Shown here: positions 41,283 to 50,058 of the stretch, piece after piece
Position numbering within the stretch: position 1 is the first letter of the stretch
How the letters are laid out: each line of letters opens with the position of its first letter
Assembly (NCBI GenBank): GCA_016841045.1
Contig: JAENZX010000002.1
Coordinates: 273,412-337,411, forward strand
Source: Thermincola carboxydiphila
Lineage (GTDB): Bacteria; Bacillota; Thermincolia; Thermincolales; UBA2595
Reading direction: 5' to 3'
DNA length: 64,000 bases
Notes under the pieces: model-generated
Database searches by the model: none
Told to the model about the DNA's origin: nothing
Seen by the model: only the letters and a program-made list of their open reading frames with translations
Program-made: the position numbers and the translations under genes

Positions 41283-43187
41283 ATGATTAAGATTACTCTA
41301 AAAGATGGTTCAGTTAAAGAGTATGAAAAGGGAACAAAAGTTATTGACATTGCCAATGATATAAGCAGGGGGCTGGCAAAAAATGCATTGGCTGCCATAC
41401 TTAACGGTAAGAAGGCTGACTTGGAGACTCCCGTCACTGAGGACAGCACTCTTGACATACTGACATTTGATAGTGAAGAAGGTCGTGACGTTTACCGCCA
41501 TAGTACAGCACATATCATGGCTCAGGCAGTCAAAAACTTGAAACCGGGAGTAAAGTTCGGGATAGGTCCTTCAATCGCAGACGGGTTCTATTACGATTTT
41601 GATTTACCTGAGAACTTTTCTGCCGAGGACCTTGAGAAAATTGAAAAGGAAATAGAGAAGATTATCAAAGAGGACTATCCTTTCGAACGTATTGAGGTTT
41701 CGAGAGAAGAAGCCATCAGAATGTTTGAGGAGGCCGGTGAAAACTATAAAGTCGAACTTATCAGGGATCTGCCTGAGGATGCGGTGATAAGCTGCTATCG
41801 TCAGGGAGATTTTGTCGATCTCTGTGCAGGACCGCACGTTCCGTCAACAGGCAAAATTAAATCAGTTAAACTTATGAGTTTGGCAGGAGCTTATTGGCGT
41901 GGCAGTGAAAAGAACAAAATGCTGCAGCGAATCTATGGTACGTGTTTCCCCAAGAAATCGATGCTTGATGAACACCTTTTCAGGCTTGAAGAGGCAAAGA
42001 AAAGAGATCACCGTAAACTTGGAGCCGAACTGGAACTGTTTACGATGGAGGATGAGGGGCCAGGATTTCCCTTTTTCCACCCCAAGGGAATGATTCTGAG
42101 AAATGAGCTTGAGAGCTTCTGGCGTCAGCAGCATAAAAAAGCAGGGTATCAGGAAATAAGAACTCCTATTATACTGAATAGGACATTATGGGAGCAATCC
42201 GGACACTGGGATCATTATCAGGAGAACATGTATTTCACAAAGATTGACGATGTCGATTTTGCTGTTAAACCTATGAACTGTCCGGGGAGCATTTTAATCT
42301 ATCGGTCAAAGCTCCATAGTTATCGTGACCTGCCAATAAGGATGGCAGAACTTGGATTGGTTCACAGGCACGAGTTGTCCGGCGCGCTTCATGGTTTAAT
42401 GAGGGTTCGCTGCTTCACTCAGGATGATGCACATATTTTTATGCTTCCCTCGCAAATTACAGACGAGATTATCAGGGTTATAGACCTAATTGATAACTTC
42501 TACAAAGTATTTGGTTTCGAATACCATGTTGAATTAAGCACCAAACCTGAGAAGGCAATGGGTTCTGATGAGATTTGGGATATGGCAACTGATTCTCTTA
42601 AAAATGCTATTGAAGCCAGGGGTATGGATTATAAAGTTAATGAGGGTGATGGCGCATTCTACGGGCCGAAGATTGATTTTCATCTTACAGACTGCCTGGG
42701 AAGAACCTGGCAGTGCGGGACAATTCAGCTTGATTTTCTTATGCCCGAAAAGTTTGATTTGACTTATGTCGGGGAAGACGGACAGAAACACCGTCCTGTT
42801 ATGATTCATAGGGTGGTTTTTGGCAGTATAGAAAGATTCATAGGTATATTAATAGAACATTTTGCCGGAGCGTTTCCTGTTTGGTTATCACCCGTGCAGG
42901 TTAAAATATTAACTGTTACTGACAGAGGACTGGAATACGCCCAAAAGATTCTGCAGGATATGGATGACGCCGGTATAAGAGCCGAAATAGACGGAAGAAA
43001 CGAAAAGATTGGTTACAAAATAAGAGAAGCACAATTGGAGAAGGTGCCATATATGGCAGTAATAGGTGACAGAGAAGTGGAAAATGGCACTGCAGCAGTG
43101 CGGAAACGCGGTGAAGGTGATAAAGGCGCATTCGGCTTAAGCCAGTTTATCGAAATGGTAAAAGAAGATATAAAAAATAAGTGTTAG
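41283..43187 (+). CDS. thrS: Threonine-tRNA ligase
   Basis: A full-length 634-residue enzyme charging tRNA-Thr. A TGS domain (1-62) is followed by an editing domain (about 70-225, with HSTAHIMAQA and the CAGPHVPSTG motif), a class II catalytic core (about 240-530, with MNCPGS and HRHELSGALHGLMRVR) and an anticodon-binding domain (about 535-634). The catalytic zinc ligands fit Cys of MNCPG, His of HRHE and a later His. Start ATG 41283 follows AAGGAGG at 11 bases; an earlier GTG frame is not used. Expression is set by the T-box directly upstream. Confidence 0.97.
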   Translation: MIKITLKDGSVKEYEKGTKVIDIANDISRGLAKNALAAILNGKKADLETPVTEDSTLDILTFDSEEGRDVYRHSTAHIMAQAVKNLKPGVKFGIGPSIADGFYYDFDLPENFSAEDLEKIEKEIEKIIKEDYPFERIEVSREEAIRMFEEAGENYKVELIRDLPEDAVISCYRQGDFVDLCAGPHVPSTGKIKSVKLMSLAGAYWRGSEKNKMLQRIYGTCFPKKSMLDEHLFRLEEAKKRDHRKLGAELELFTMEDEGPGFPFFHPKGMILRNELESFWRQQHKKAGYQEIRTPIILNRTLWEQSGHWDHYQENMYFTKIDDVDFAVKPMNCPGSILIYRSKLHSYRDLPIRMAELGLVHRHELSGALHGLMRVRCFTQDDAHIFMLPSQITDEIIRVIDLIDNFYKVFGFEYHVELSTKPEKAMGSDEIWDMATDSLKNAIEARGMDYKVNEGDGAFYGPKIDFHLTDCLGRTWQCGTIQLDFLMPEKFDLTYVGEDGQKHRPVMIHRVVFGSIERFIGILIEHFAGAFPVWLSPVQVKILTVTDRGLEYAQKILQDMDDAGIRAEIDGRNEKIGYKIREAQLEKVPYMAVIGDREVENGTAAVRKRGEGDKGAFGLSQFIEMVKEDIKNKC

Positions 43188-43259
43188 CATGAAGAAATAT
43201 TAGCATGAACCAATATTAGAAATATAAGAAATATAAGAAATATAAGCATGAAGAAATAT

Positions 43260-43288
43260 TTGACATCTGTATACTTGGATGATATAAT
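43260..43288 (+). promoter_or_regulatory. Perfect sigma-A promoter of infC-rpmI-rplT
   Basis: TTGACA (43260-43265), exactly 17 bases, TATAAT (43283-43288): full consensus. The preceding 70 bases are an AT-rich stretch with AAATATAAG repeated three times. Confidence 0.92.
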
Positions 43289-43294
43289 GTTAAG

Positions 43295-43440
43295 GAATTT
43301 AATACAGTTGTTCAAGTAGAAGCCATCCGCTTCTCACCTTATGGCGCATATGCTGTTGATAAGGTTAATGTTAATAAATCATGTTGATTTATTTATTGTT
43401 TATGCTGTTTAGCGGGTGGTCTTATCGCCCGCTTTTATAT
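43295..43440 (+). ncRNA. L20-type autoregulatory leader of the infC operon with attenuator
   Basis: The roughly 170-base untranslated leader contains the segment CCGCTTCTCACCTTATGG, which resembles Firmicute infC leaders bound by ribosomal protein L20. A terminator hairpin AGCGGG (43411-43416) with CCCGCT (43428-43433) and a short T tract follows. In Bacillus, L20 binding promotes termination and so balances operon expression. The role here is by homology. Confidence 0.72.
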
Positions 43441-43475
43441 TTGGTATTGTAGTACGTTTTGGAGGTGACTTGATA

Positions 43476-43988
43476 ATTAGTAAAGAAATGCGTATCAATG
43501 AAGAAATCAAGGGGAAAGAGGTTCGGTTAATAGGTCCTGAAGGGGAACAGTTAGGAATCTTTTCTGTAAAGGAAGCCCTTCGTATCGCCCAAGAGAAGGA
43601 CATTGATCTGGTCGAAATTTCCCCGAATGCTCAGCCTCCTGTTTGCCGTGTTATGGATTATGGTAAATACAGGTATGAGCAAAGTAAACGTGACAAAGAA
43701 ACCCGTAAGAAGCAAAAAATCATTAGTGTTAAAGAAGTAAAAATCAGACCTAACATAGAGGACCACGACCTAAATGTCAAAACAAAGAATGCAATAAAGT
43801 TTCTTTCAGAAGGTGACAAAGTCAAGGTTACACTTATGTTCCGGGGACGAGAAATGGCTCATGCAGAGCTTGGCAAGCAGCTTATGAAAAGAGTGGCAGA
43901 AATGACTCAGGAAGTTGCAAACGTGGAACGTCATCCAAAAGTCGAAGGAAGAAATATGATAATGATTCTAACACCAAAACAGGACTAG
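43476..43988 (+). CDS. infC: Translation initiation factor IF-3, probable AUU start
   Basis: A 170-residue IF-3 with N-domain ([20 protein letters not shown]), lysine-rich linker ([12 protein letters not shown]) and C-domain ([20 protein letters not shown]). IF-3 prevents early 50S joining and proofreads start codons. GGAGGTGA (43461-43468) is followed by TTG, ATA and ATT in frame. ATT 43476 gives the ISKE-type N-terminus seen in relatives and spacing of ten bases; TTG 43470 would be too near the site. infC genes of many bacteria use AUU, which makes IF-3 limit its own synthesis. First gene of infC-rpmI-rplT. Confidence 0.92.
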   Translation: MSKEMRINEEIKGKEVRLIGPEGEQLGIFSVKEALRIAQEKDIDLVEISPNAQPPVCRVMDYGKYRYEQSKRDKETRKKQKIISVKEVKIRPNIEDHDLNVKTKNAIKFLSEGDKVKVTLMFRGREMAHAELGKQLMKRVAEMTQEVANVERHPKVEGRNMIMILTPKQD

Positions 43989-44003
43989 AGAGGAGGAAGA
44001 ACT

Positions 44004-44201
44004 ATGCCTAAAATGAAAACACACCGGGGTGCAGCCAAGAGATTTAAGATGACGGGCTCCGGAAAAATAAAAAAGGCCAAGGCTTACAAAAGCCATATAC
44101 TGGAGACTAAGAGTCCAAAGAGAAAGAGAAACCTCCGCAAAGCCGGGGTAGTTTCCGCAGCGGATGCAAAAAGGTTTAAGAATTTGCTTCCTTACGCATA
44201 G
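44004..44201 (+). CDS. rpmI: 50S ribosomal protein L35
   Basis: A 65-residue, highly basic protein with the L35 pattern [20 protein letters not shown] and the C-terminal RKRNLRKAG. It is a structural protein of the large subunit. It lies 15 bases after infC with GAGAGGAGG upstream, in the standard infC-rpmI-rplT order. Confidence 0.97.
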   Translation: MPKMKTHRGAAKRFKMTGSGKIKKAKAYKSHILETKSPKRKRNLRKAGVVSAADAKRFKNLLPYA

Positions 44202-44234
44202 TCCGGGTAATTTAAATTAGAGGAGGTTATAGAT

Positions 44235-44594
44235 GTGGCACGGATAAAGAGGGGTGTAACAGCCCGTAAAAGACATAAAAAAATACTTAAGCTGGCCAAG
44301 GGTTACTTTGGTTCCAAGAGCAAACTTTTCAGACCTGCAAATGAACAGGTATTAAAATCACTTTCATATGCATACCGGGATAGGAAAGCAAAGAAAAGGG
44401 ATTTTAGAAAACTCTGGATTGCCAGAATTAATGCTGCTGCAAGAACTAATGGAATGTCTTACAGCAGACTGATAAACGGTCTAAAGCAGGCTGGAGTGGA
44501 AGTTAACCGCAAGATGCTTTCTGAACTGGCAATTAACGATGAAAAAGCATTCAGCCAACTGGTTGAGGTAGCTAAACAAAAAATTAACGCTTAA
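44235..44594 (+). CDS. rplT: 50S ribosomal protein L20
   Basis: A 119-residue basic protein with the L20 pattern [19 protein letters not shown], then [13 protein letters not shown] and [11 protein letters not shown]20 is needed early in 50S assembly and in Firmicutes also represses its own operon through the leader. The start is GTG 44235 behind AGAGGAGG. It ends the operon, with a strong terminator after it. Confidence 0.97.
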   Translation: MARIKRGVTARKRHKKILKLAKGYFGSKSKLFRPANEQVLKSLSYAYRDRKAKKRDFRKLWIARINAAARTNGMSYSRLINGLKQAGVEVNRKMLSELAINDEKAFSQLVEVAKQKINA

Positions 44595-44606
44595 TTAAAT
44601 GTTTAC

Positions 44607-44644
44607 AAAAGCACGGATGTTTATTAATCCGTGCTTTTATTTTT
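44607..44644 (+). terminator. Terminator of the infC-rpmI-rplT operon
   Basis: AAAAGCACGGAT (44607-44618) pairs with ATCCGTGCTTTT (44627-44638) and continues into a T run. Confidence 0.92.
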
Positions 44645-44784
44645 TATCTAAGTGAATTGATTATCATCTAATGAGTTAAACTATATTCTGCAGGGGTTCA
44701 TTACCAAACACCAATCTTGAAGATGAAGCCTAGAGTTTCAGCATTAAATTATATTAAATTATATCTGAATAATGAGGTGCAGAA

Positions 44785-45234
44785 ATGACTAAAGACATAA
44801 TAGCCCGAGGGGTGATTGCCGGTGGAGCGGCGGCCATAATACAAAATCTTTATGCATTCCTAGTAAGAGCTGCTGGTTTCACAACTATGACTTATGCCGA
44901 CTATGCCCGTGCAACATTATTTGATATGCGATATAATGACAACTTTGCTCAATTTCTGGGATACATCGGGCATTTTACATGGGATATTCTTTTGGGAGTT
45001 ATTTTTGTACTTCTCATTAATAAGACATCAGAAAGCTTTTTAATATTAAAAAGTATAACTTATGGAGTTGTGATATGGTATATGGTTAAGGGTGCCCCGA
45101 CCTTTTTCAGGCTGCCTGCCTTTTTAAGCATAACTCCACAATCTATGTTCTTTTTTTTCATTGGCTCAATCATCTTTGGTATAACCATTGCATTGACCTT
45201 AAAAATCCTTGATAATAACCGGCTAAATACATGA
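44785..45234 (+). CDS. YqhR-like four-helix membrane protein
   Basis: A 149-residue membrane protein with four helices (about 8-28, 60-82, 88-104, 116-140). The beginning IIARGVIAGGAAAIIQNLYA and the ITPQSMFFFFIGSIIFG region fit small Firmicute membrane proteins annotated as YqhR or as hypothetical. The function is unknown. It has its own start ATG 44785 behind GAGGTG and its own terminator, so it is transcribed separately from the ribosomal operon. Confidence 0.6.
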   Translation: MTKDIIARGVIAGGAAAIIQNLYAFLVRAAGFTTMTYADYARATLFDMRYNDNFAQFLGYIGHFTWDILLGVIFVLLINKTSESFLILKSITYGVVIWYMVKGAPTFFRLPAFLSITPQSMFFFFIGSIIFGITIALTLKILDNNRLNT

Positions 45235-45248
45235 CGATAGTAACTGCT

Positions 45249-45281
45249 AAAAAAGCATGCCATTAGGCGTGTTTTTTTTTA
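45249..45281 (+). terminator. Terminator after the yqhR-like gene
   Basis: AAAAAAGCATGCC and GGCGTGTTTTTTTTT form a stem with G-U pairs around ATTA. Confidence 0.75.
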
Positions 45282-45289
45282 GGAGTTGC

Positions 45290-45317
45290 TTGCAAATCTT
45301 GTTAAATAATCTATAAT
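45290..45317 (+). promoter_or_regulatory. Promoter of the ktrB-ktrA operon
   Basis: TTGCAA (45290-45295), a 16-base spacer, TATAAT (45312-45317). The gap to the start codon is only 34 bases, so there is no room for a c-di-AMP (ydaO-type) riboswitch as found before many ktr genes. Confidence 0.7.
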
Positions 45318-45351
45318 ATATATCGGTGGCAAAAAAAGGAGGAACCTGCGT

Positions 45352-46722
45352 ATGGCAGGTACAAAAAGACGAATTAATATGAAAAAATACGAAAATGTTT
45401 TTGGCCGATTGTCACCGGCTCAGATTCTGGTGGTAGGGTTTGCAGTTCTTATACTTATCGGAACTATACTGCTTTCTCTTCCTATTGCTAGTTCGAGTGG
45501 TGAGCCTACCCCGGTTATAGATGCGTTTTTTACATCAACCTCAGCTGTTTGTGTAACTGGTTTGGTAGTTGTGGATACAGGTACACATTACTCACTGTTT
45601 GGTCAGACAGTGATATTGTTTTTAATTCAAATTGGCGGCCTGGGATTTATGACAATGGGCACACTATTTGCCTTTCTTATGGGTAAAAGAATAATGCTTA
45701 GGGAAAGACTTATTATGCAGGAAGCATACAACCAGCAGACCATAGAAGGGGTTGTTAGACTAGCCAAAATGATTCTTGCAATAACTTTTGTTATTGAAGG
45801 GATTGCTGCTGCAATTCTGGCATTAAGATGGTGGCCTGAATTTGGATTGGCTCGTGGGATTTTTTATGGTTTGTTTCATTCAATTTCTGCATTTAATAAT
45901 GCCGGATTTGACCTGATGGGCGAGTACAGGAGTCTTACTCCGTTTGTTTCAGATGTACCTGTTAATATCATAATAACTGTTCTGGTAATTATAGGTGGTA
46001 TTGGTTTCGGTGTAACAATGGATGTATATAGAAAAAGGTGTTGGCGGAAGTTCACCCTTCATACAAAATTGGTTTTAAGTATTTCGGCAGCATTACTGTT
46101 GTTGGGGATGTTATTAGTCTTTGTCCTGGAATACAGTAATGTTAAAACTCTCGGTCAACTGAGTCTGAGTGGAAAACTGCAGGCGGCCTGGTTTCAGGCG
46201 GTCATTCCAAGAACTGCAGGTTTTAACACAATTGACATTTCAGGCATGAGAAACGCCACCCAGTTTCTTTTTATAATCTTTATGTTCATCGGAGCATCTT
46301 CCGGCTCGACCGGTGGGGGTATCAAAACCTCTACCCTGGGAACTCTCATTGCAGCCGTATGGGCTCAAATCAAGGGGAAAAATGATGCTGAACTCTTTGA
46401 ACGAAGATTACCAAAGGAAATTATATTCAGAGCTTTGACTATCACAATGGCTTCACTCTCGTTGGTGGTGTTTGTTACAATGCTTTTATCAATTACTGAG
46501 AAATCAGACTTTCTCACTATTCTTTTTGAGGCAACATCGGCTTTCGGAACAGTGGGGTTAAGCATGGGACTTACTACCAAACTTTCACTTTGGGGCAAAA
46601 TCATCATTGCCTTGACCATGTACGTCGGAAGATTAGGACCAATTACAGTTGCTCTGGCTGTGGCTCAAAAGCAGGAAAAGGCTGTCTATCGTTATGCGGA
46701 AGAAAAAATAATGGTTGGTTAG
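45352..46722 (+). CDS. ktrB: Potassium transporter membrane subunit KtrB/TrkH family
   Basis: A 456-residue channel-like protein with four M1-P-M2 repeats. The first filter loop is TSAVCVTGLVVVDTG, and later loops include NNAGFDLMG, PRTAGFNTIDISG and SAFGTVGLSMG. The glycines of the filter are kept in each repeat. KtrB takes up potassium with sodium, gated by the KtrA ring. The start is ATG 45352 behind AGGAGG. The stop region overlaps only the 5' leader of ktrA, so the subunits are made together. Confidence 0.93.
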   Translation: MAGTKRRINMKKYENVFGRLSPAQILVVGFAVLILIGTILLSLPIASSSGEPTPVIDAFFTSTSAVCVTGLVVVDTGTHYSLFGQTVILFLIQIGGLGFMTMGTLFAFLMGKRIMLRERLIMQEAYNQQTIEGVVRLAKMILAITFVIEGIAAAILALRWWPEFGLARGIFYGLFHSISAFNNAGFDLMGEYRSLTPFVSDVPVNIIITVLVIIGGIGFGVTMDVYRKRCWRKFTLHTKLVLSISAALLLLGMLLVFVLEYSNVKTLGQLSLSGKLQAAWFQAVIPRTAGFNTIDISGMRNATQFLFIIFMFIGASSGSTGGGIKTSTLGTLIAAVWAQIKGKNDAELFERRLPKEIIFRALTITMASLSLVVFVTMLLSITEKSDFLTILFEATSAFGTVGLSMGLTTKLSLWGKIIIALTMYVGRLGPITVALAVAQKQEKAVYRYAEEKIMVG

Positions 46723-46732
46723 AGGTGCAAAA

Positions 46733-47380
46733 ATGAAACAGTTTGCCGTAATAGGTCTGGGCCGTTTTGGTGCCAGTGTTGCAAAATCGCTGACTGTAAT
46801 GGGTTACGAGGTTCTTGCTATAGATGAAGACCAGGAAAGAATTCAGGAAATTGTCAACAGCGTAACACATGCTATCCAAGCTGACGCAACTGATGAAAAT
46901 GCTTTAAAGGCTTTAGGGATCAGAAATTTTGATGTTGCTATTGTAAGCATCGGACATGACATGCAGGCCAGTATTCTAATTACTGTAATTCTAAAGGAAC
47001 TCGGAGTGAAATATGTAGTTGCCAAGGCTCAAACTGAGCTTCATGGAAAAGTGCTTGATAAAGTAGGGGCGGATAAAGTAGTATATCCTGAACGTGATAT
47101 GGGGGCCAGATTAGCTCATTCCCTTGTATCCTCTAATGTTTTGGATCATATTGAACTTTCGCCTGAACATAGCATACTTGAAGTAGTTGCGCCTGATAAT
47201 ATGGTGGATAAAACTCTGAAGCAATCGGCATTAAGGGCTGTATATGGTGTAACTGTAATGGCTATAAAAAGAGGTAAGGACCTTATTGTTTCCCCCTCTG
47301 CCGATGAGCCTATAAGGGAAAACGATATATTGGTTGTGATTGGTGAAAATGACAGACTTCATAATGTAGAGCGTGAGTAA
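46733..47380 (+). CDS. ktrA: Potassium transporter regulatory subunit KtrA
   Basis: A 215-residue RCK protein. The Rossmann fold has GLGRFGASVAKSLTVMG (G-x-G-x-x-G) and the acidic VLAIDED after strand 2, which favours NAD or ATP binding; a C-terminal TrkA_C domain (about 135-215) ends VVIGENDRL. In Ktr systems it forms an octameric ring that opens KtrB on ATP binding, and TrkA_C often binds c-di-AMP. Start ATG 46733 lies behind AGAGGTG, ten bases after the ktrB stop. Confidence 0.93.
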   Translation: MKQFAVIGLGRFGASVAKSLTVMGYEVLAIDEDQERIQEIVNSVTHAIQADATDENALKALGIRNFDVAIVSIGHDMQASILITVILKELGVKYVVAKAQTELHGKVLDKVGADKVVYPERDMGARLAHSLVSSNVLDHIELSPEHSILEVVAPDNMVDKTLKQSALRAVYGVTVMAIKRGKDLIVSPSADEPIRENDILVVIGENDRLHNVERE

Positions 47381-47381
47381 T

Positions 47382-48209
47382 ATGACTGATTTATATATCA
47401 CCAGTAAACAAAATAATCTTGTTAAGTTTGTGCGGGGATTAAGGGATAAGCGGAACCGGGAGAAAGAAGGCTGCTACCTCATTGAAGGAGTTAAATCAGT
47501 CCAGGAAGCAGTTACTGCAGGTGCCTGTCCTCTGAAACTGATTATATCTGAACGTGGTGATAAGTATTTTCTATTAGAGGAGGTATTCTCAGGCCTCGAT
47601 GAAAATGTCCAGATATATAGGGTTACAGATGAGGTTATGAGTTATATGAGTGAGACGGATAGTCCGCAAGGTGTTATGGCAATTTTTCCGCTGCCGGAAG
47701 CTGACATTTCCACTATTTCAGTCAGTGAATCATCATTGTTGGTAGTTATTGATTCGGTTCAGGACCCTGGCAATGTTGGCACGATAATCCGGACTGCAGA
47801 CGCATTCGGTGTCCAGGCAGTTGTTTTGACCAAAGGATGTGCCGATGTTTATAATTCCAAGACCCTTAGATCCTCAATGGGCTCAGTGTTTCATATCCCG
47901 GTAGTGCGTGATGTTGAAGCTGCTGATTTATGGGCATACTTTAAGGATAACGGAATATATGTTGCTGCCACTACCCTTGCGGAAAACTCGGTTACACTTC
48001 CTGAGATTGAGTTTACCAGACCGATGGCTCTGGTATTTGGCAGCGAGGGTAAAGGGGTTTCGCCGGAAATGGTTAATCATTCCGATGTGTTGGTAAAAAT
48101 ACCAATACCTGGTTCGGCTGAGTCGTTAAATGTCGCAGTAGCCTCCGGAATAGTACTGTATGAAGCCTCCCGACGGCTTGGTTCTAGTGCAAATCAAACT
48201 TGTAAATAA
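47382..48209 (+). CDS. SpoU/TrmH-family RNA 2'-O-methyltransferase
   Basis: A 275-residue SPOUT enzyme. The N-terminal substrate-binding domain (about 5-95) has YLIEGVKSVQEAV. The trefoil-knot domain (about 115-270) has DPGNVGTIIRTADAFG, FGSEGKGVSPEMV and the final knot motif SLNVAVASGIVLYEASRR. The Arg of IIRTADA and the knot glycine are kept, so it should use S-adenosylmethionine. Relatives methylate 23S rRNA or tRNA ribose; the exact site is not readable. ATG 47382 is two bases after the ktrA stop. Confidence 0.9.
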   Translation: MTDLYITSKQNNLVKFVRGLRDKRNREKEGCYLIEGVKSVQEAVTAGACPLKLIISERGDKYFLLEEVFSGLDENVQIYRVTDEVMSYMSETDSPQGVMAIFPLPEADISTISVSESSLLVVIDSVQDPGNVGTIIRTADAFGVQAVVLTKGCADVYNSKTLRSSMGSVFHIPVVRDVEAADLWAYFKDNGIYVAATTLAENSVTLPEIEFTRPMALVFGSEGKGVSPEMVNHSDVLVKIPIPGSAESLNVAVASGIVLYEASRRLGSSANQTCK

Positions 48210-48270
48210 ATTGGTATTATGTTATAATCAACTCGAAAGGTCCCCAAAAGAGATGAAAGGTTGTGGTCCG

Positions 48271-48363
48271 ATGTTATCACCCGCCGAGTTTTTTTGGAGG
48301 ATATTCGAAGCTACAGGTTCTGTTTCTGCATATATCTTATATAAGCGTTTAGCCGTACATTAG
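48271..48363 (+). CDS. YqzL-like microprotein
   Basis: A 30-residue protein (or 36 from ATG 48253) reading FFWRIFEATGSVSAYILYKR, which matches the YqzL pattern F-W-x-x-F-x-x-T-G-x-x-x-A-Y-L-L-Y-K. YqzL is a tiny Firmicute protein of unknown role that can lie near this chromosomal neighbourhood. A promoter with TTGTAA (48200-48205), 17 bases and TATAAT (48223-48228) lies directly upstream. The gene is shorter than usual annotation cut-offs. Confidence 0.6.
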   Translation: MLSPAEFFWRIFEATGSVSAYILYKRLAVH

Positions 48364-48399
48364 TGCGGTGATACATACAATTAAACAAGTCACCTTAAA

Positions 48400-48676
48400 T
48401 GCAATGAGCGGGAAAAGTAACTTGGTTCGCCTTGCCAGGGAATAAAGGCCGTAGACTGGAAGCCTTTTCAAGTAAGATTCAGGTGAAGTTCGCCCGTTAG
48501 CAGCGGACTGAATTCAGTTTATTTTGATATTAGGTTTGGCCGGGAACTCCTCCCGTTAACAGGGAATAGGTATAGTTATAGCTTGTACCTGGGTGGAGAT
48601 GGTTTGTTACATAAACAATAAAGGGTGGTACCGCGGAAGTAGCTTTCGTCCCTTACAAGGGATGAAAGCTTTTTGT
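48400..48676 (+). promoter_or_regulatory. T-box riboswitch controlling pheS-pheT
   Basis: The T-box sequence AAAGGGTGGTACCGCGG is at 48620-48636. The specifier TTC (Phe) appears at 48489-48491 in GTGAAGTTCGCC. The leader starts with the GAGCGGGAAAAGTA element near 48406. The terminator stem AGCTTTCGTCCC (from 48641) pairs with GGGATGAAAGCT (to 48670), then a T run. Confidence 0.93.
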
Positions 48677-48679
48677 TTG

Positions 48680-48797
48680 GGCTATTGAAAAACTTCGTAC
48701 TGCTGCGTCATAAATTTTTTTGGAACCTCGACGTACGAACCAGTACGACTCGGCCCCCAAAAAATTTATTCCTTGCATTACTCGTTTTTCAATAGCC
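48680..48797. repeat. MITE-like palindromic repeat
   Basis: Perfect 14-bp terminal inverted repeats, GGCTATTGAAAAAC (48680-48693) and GTTTTTCAATAGCC (48784-48797), flank 90 bases. The interior contains further palindromic arms (AAATTTTTTTGG with CCAAAAAATTT; ACGTACGA with CAGTACG). It encodes nothing. Similar short palindromes occur as multicopy elements in bacterial genomes. It lies between the pheS T-box terminator and the pheS start. Confidence 0.7.
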
Positions 48798-48999
48798 GAA
48801 ACTCCAAGTAGGTAATGAAAAAGGGTTTATCAGCGTGGGGGCTTTTGCCAAAAATAAAATGATTAATTATAATATGAGATATGGGGAACATAACTCAAAG
48901 AATACCGTTACTTTATATCCTTTATTTCTTTGTGGTTCAAGATTTTAAAGCTATTTAGTTTAACAGTTTAATTTAATGTAATTGATGAGGAGGAAAAAG

Positions 49000-50022
49000 A
49001 TGAAGGACAAGTTAAATTCTTTGAAGGAGCAGGCTCTTGGTGAGATAGCTGCTGCCGGGGGATTGGCAGAGTTGAATGATATTCGGGTTAAGTTCCTCGG
49101 CAAGAAAGGGGAGCTCACAGCAATATTAAGGGGTATGGGAACGCTTACCGCTGAGGAGCGTCCGCTAATAGGGCAGATTGCCAATGAAGTGCGTGAAGCA
49201 ATTGAGCAGGCAATTAATCAGAAAATGTCTGAGCTTAAAGAAAATGAAAGACAGGAAAAGCTGAACAAAGAAACAATTGATGTTACTTTACCGGGACGCC
49301 CGTTTATGATAGGAAAACGCCATCCGCTGACAACGGTTTTGGATGAGATCAAGGAAATCTTTTTGGGCCTTGGTTTTGAAATAGCCGAAGGACCTGAAGT
49401 GGAACTTGACTATTACAACTTTGAAGCTTTGAATTTCCCTGCCGACCATCCGGCAAGGGACATGCAGGATTCTTTTTACATAAGTCCGGGAGTGTTATTA
49501 AGGACACATACTTCACCGGTACAGCCAAGGGTTATGGAGAAAAAGGCACCTCATATACCAGTTAAAGTTATAGCTCCCGGTAAGGTTTACCGTAGGGATG
49601 ATGATGCAACTCATTCCCCTATGTTTCATCAGGTAGAGGGGTTTGTAATAGATAAAGAGATCTCTTTCAGTGATTTAAAAGGAATATTACTAACAGTTGT
49701 ACGTCAGATGTTTGGGGCTGATAGACAAATAAGGCTGCGGCCGAGCTTTTTCCCTTTTACAGAGCCGAGTGCCGAGGTTGATGTTTCCTGTATGTCATGC
49801 AATGGCAGCGGATGCCGGGTTTGTTCACATACCGGTTGGCTTGAAATACTGGGCTCGGGTATGATCCATCCAAACGTACTAAAAATGTCGGGTTATGATC
49901 CTGAACAGGTGACAGGGTTTGCCTTTGGTCTCGGGATTGAGAGGATCGCTATGTTAAAGTATGGTATTGATGATCTCAGGTTGTTGTTTGACAATGACAA
50001 GCGGTTCCTGGCTCAGTTCTAG
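49000..50022 (+). CDS. pheS: Phenylalanine-tRNA ligase alpha subunit
   Basis: A 340-residue alpha subunit. The N-terminal coiled coil (about 1-90) binds tRNA-Phe and the class II core (about 95-340) carries [42 protein letters not shown] and [13 protein letters not shown]. It forms an (alpha-beta)2 tetramer with PheT. Start ATG 49000 has GAGGAGG upstream; a 48982 start would precede the site. The 320-base gap between the T-box terminator and this start is mostly the palindromic repeat plus AT-rich sequence. Confidence 0.97.
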   Translation: MKDKLNSLKEQALGEIAAAGGLAELNDIRVKFLGKKGELTAILRGMGTLTAEERPLIGQIANEVREAIEQAINQKMSELKENERQEKLNKETIDVTLPGRPFMIGKRHPLTTVLDEIKEIFLGLGFEIAEGPEVELDYYNFEALNFPADHPARDMQDSFYISPGVLLRTHTSPVQPRVMEKKAPHIPVKVIAPGKVYRRDDDATHSPMFHQVEGFVIDKEISFSDLKGILLTVVRQMFGADRQIRLRPSFFPFTEPSAEVDVSCMSCNGSGCRVCSHTGWLEILGSGMIHPNVLKMSGYDPEQVTGFAFGLGIERIAMLKYGIDDLRLLFDNDKRFLAQF

Positions 50023-50058
50023 TTTGCAATTGAGTTTCTTAATTTAAGGAGGAAAGAC

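Noticed and set aside
43200-43260. Triplicated AAATATAAG before the infC promoter, considered as regulator sites
   Set aside because: Short AT-rich slippage repeat with no helical spacing or dyad; probably chance or an UP-like element.
48160-48363. 67-codon frame overlapping the end of the methyltransferase gene
   Set aside because: Only its last part, 48271-48363, carries family-like sequence; the earlier part is an out-of-frame reading of the methyltransferase gene.
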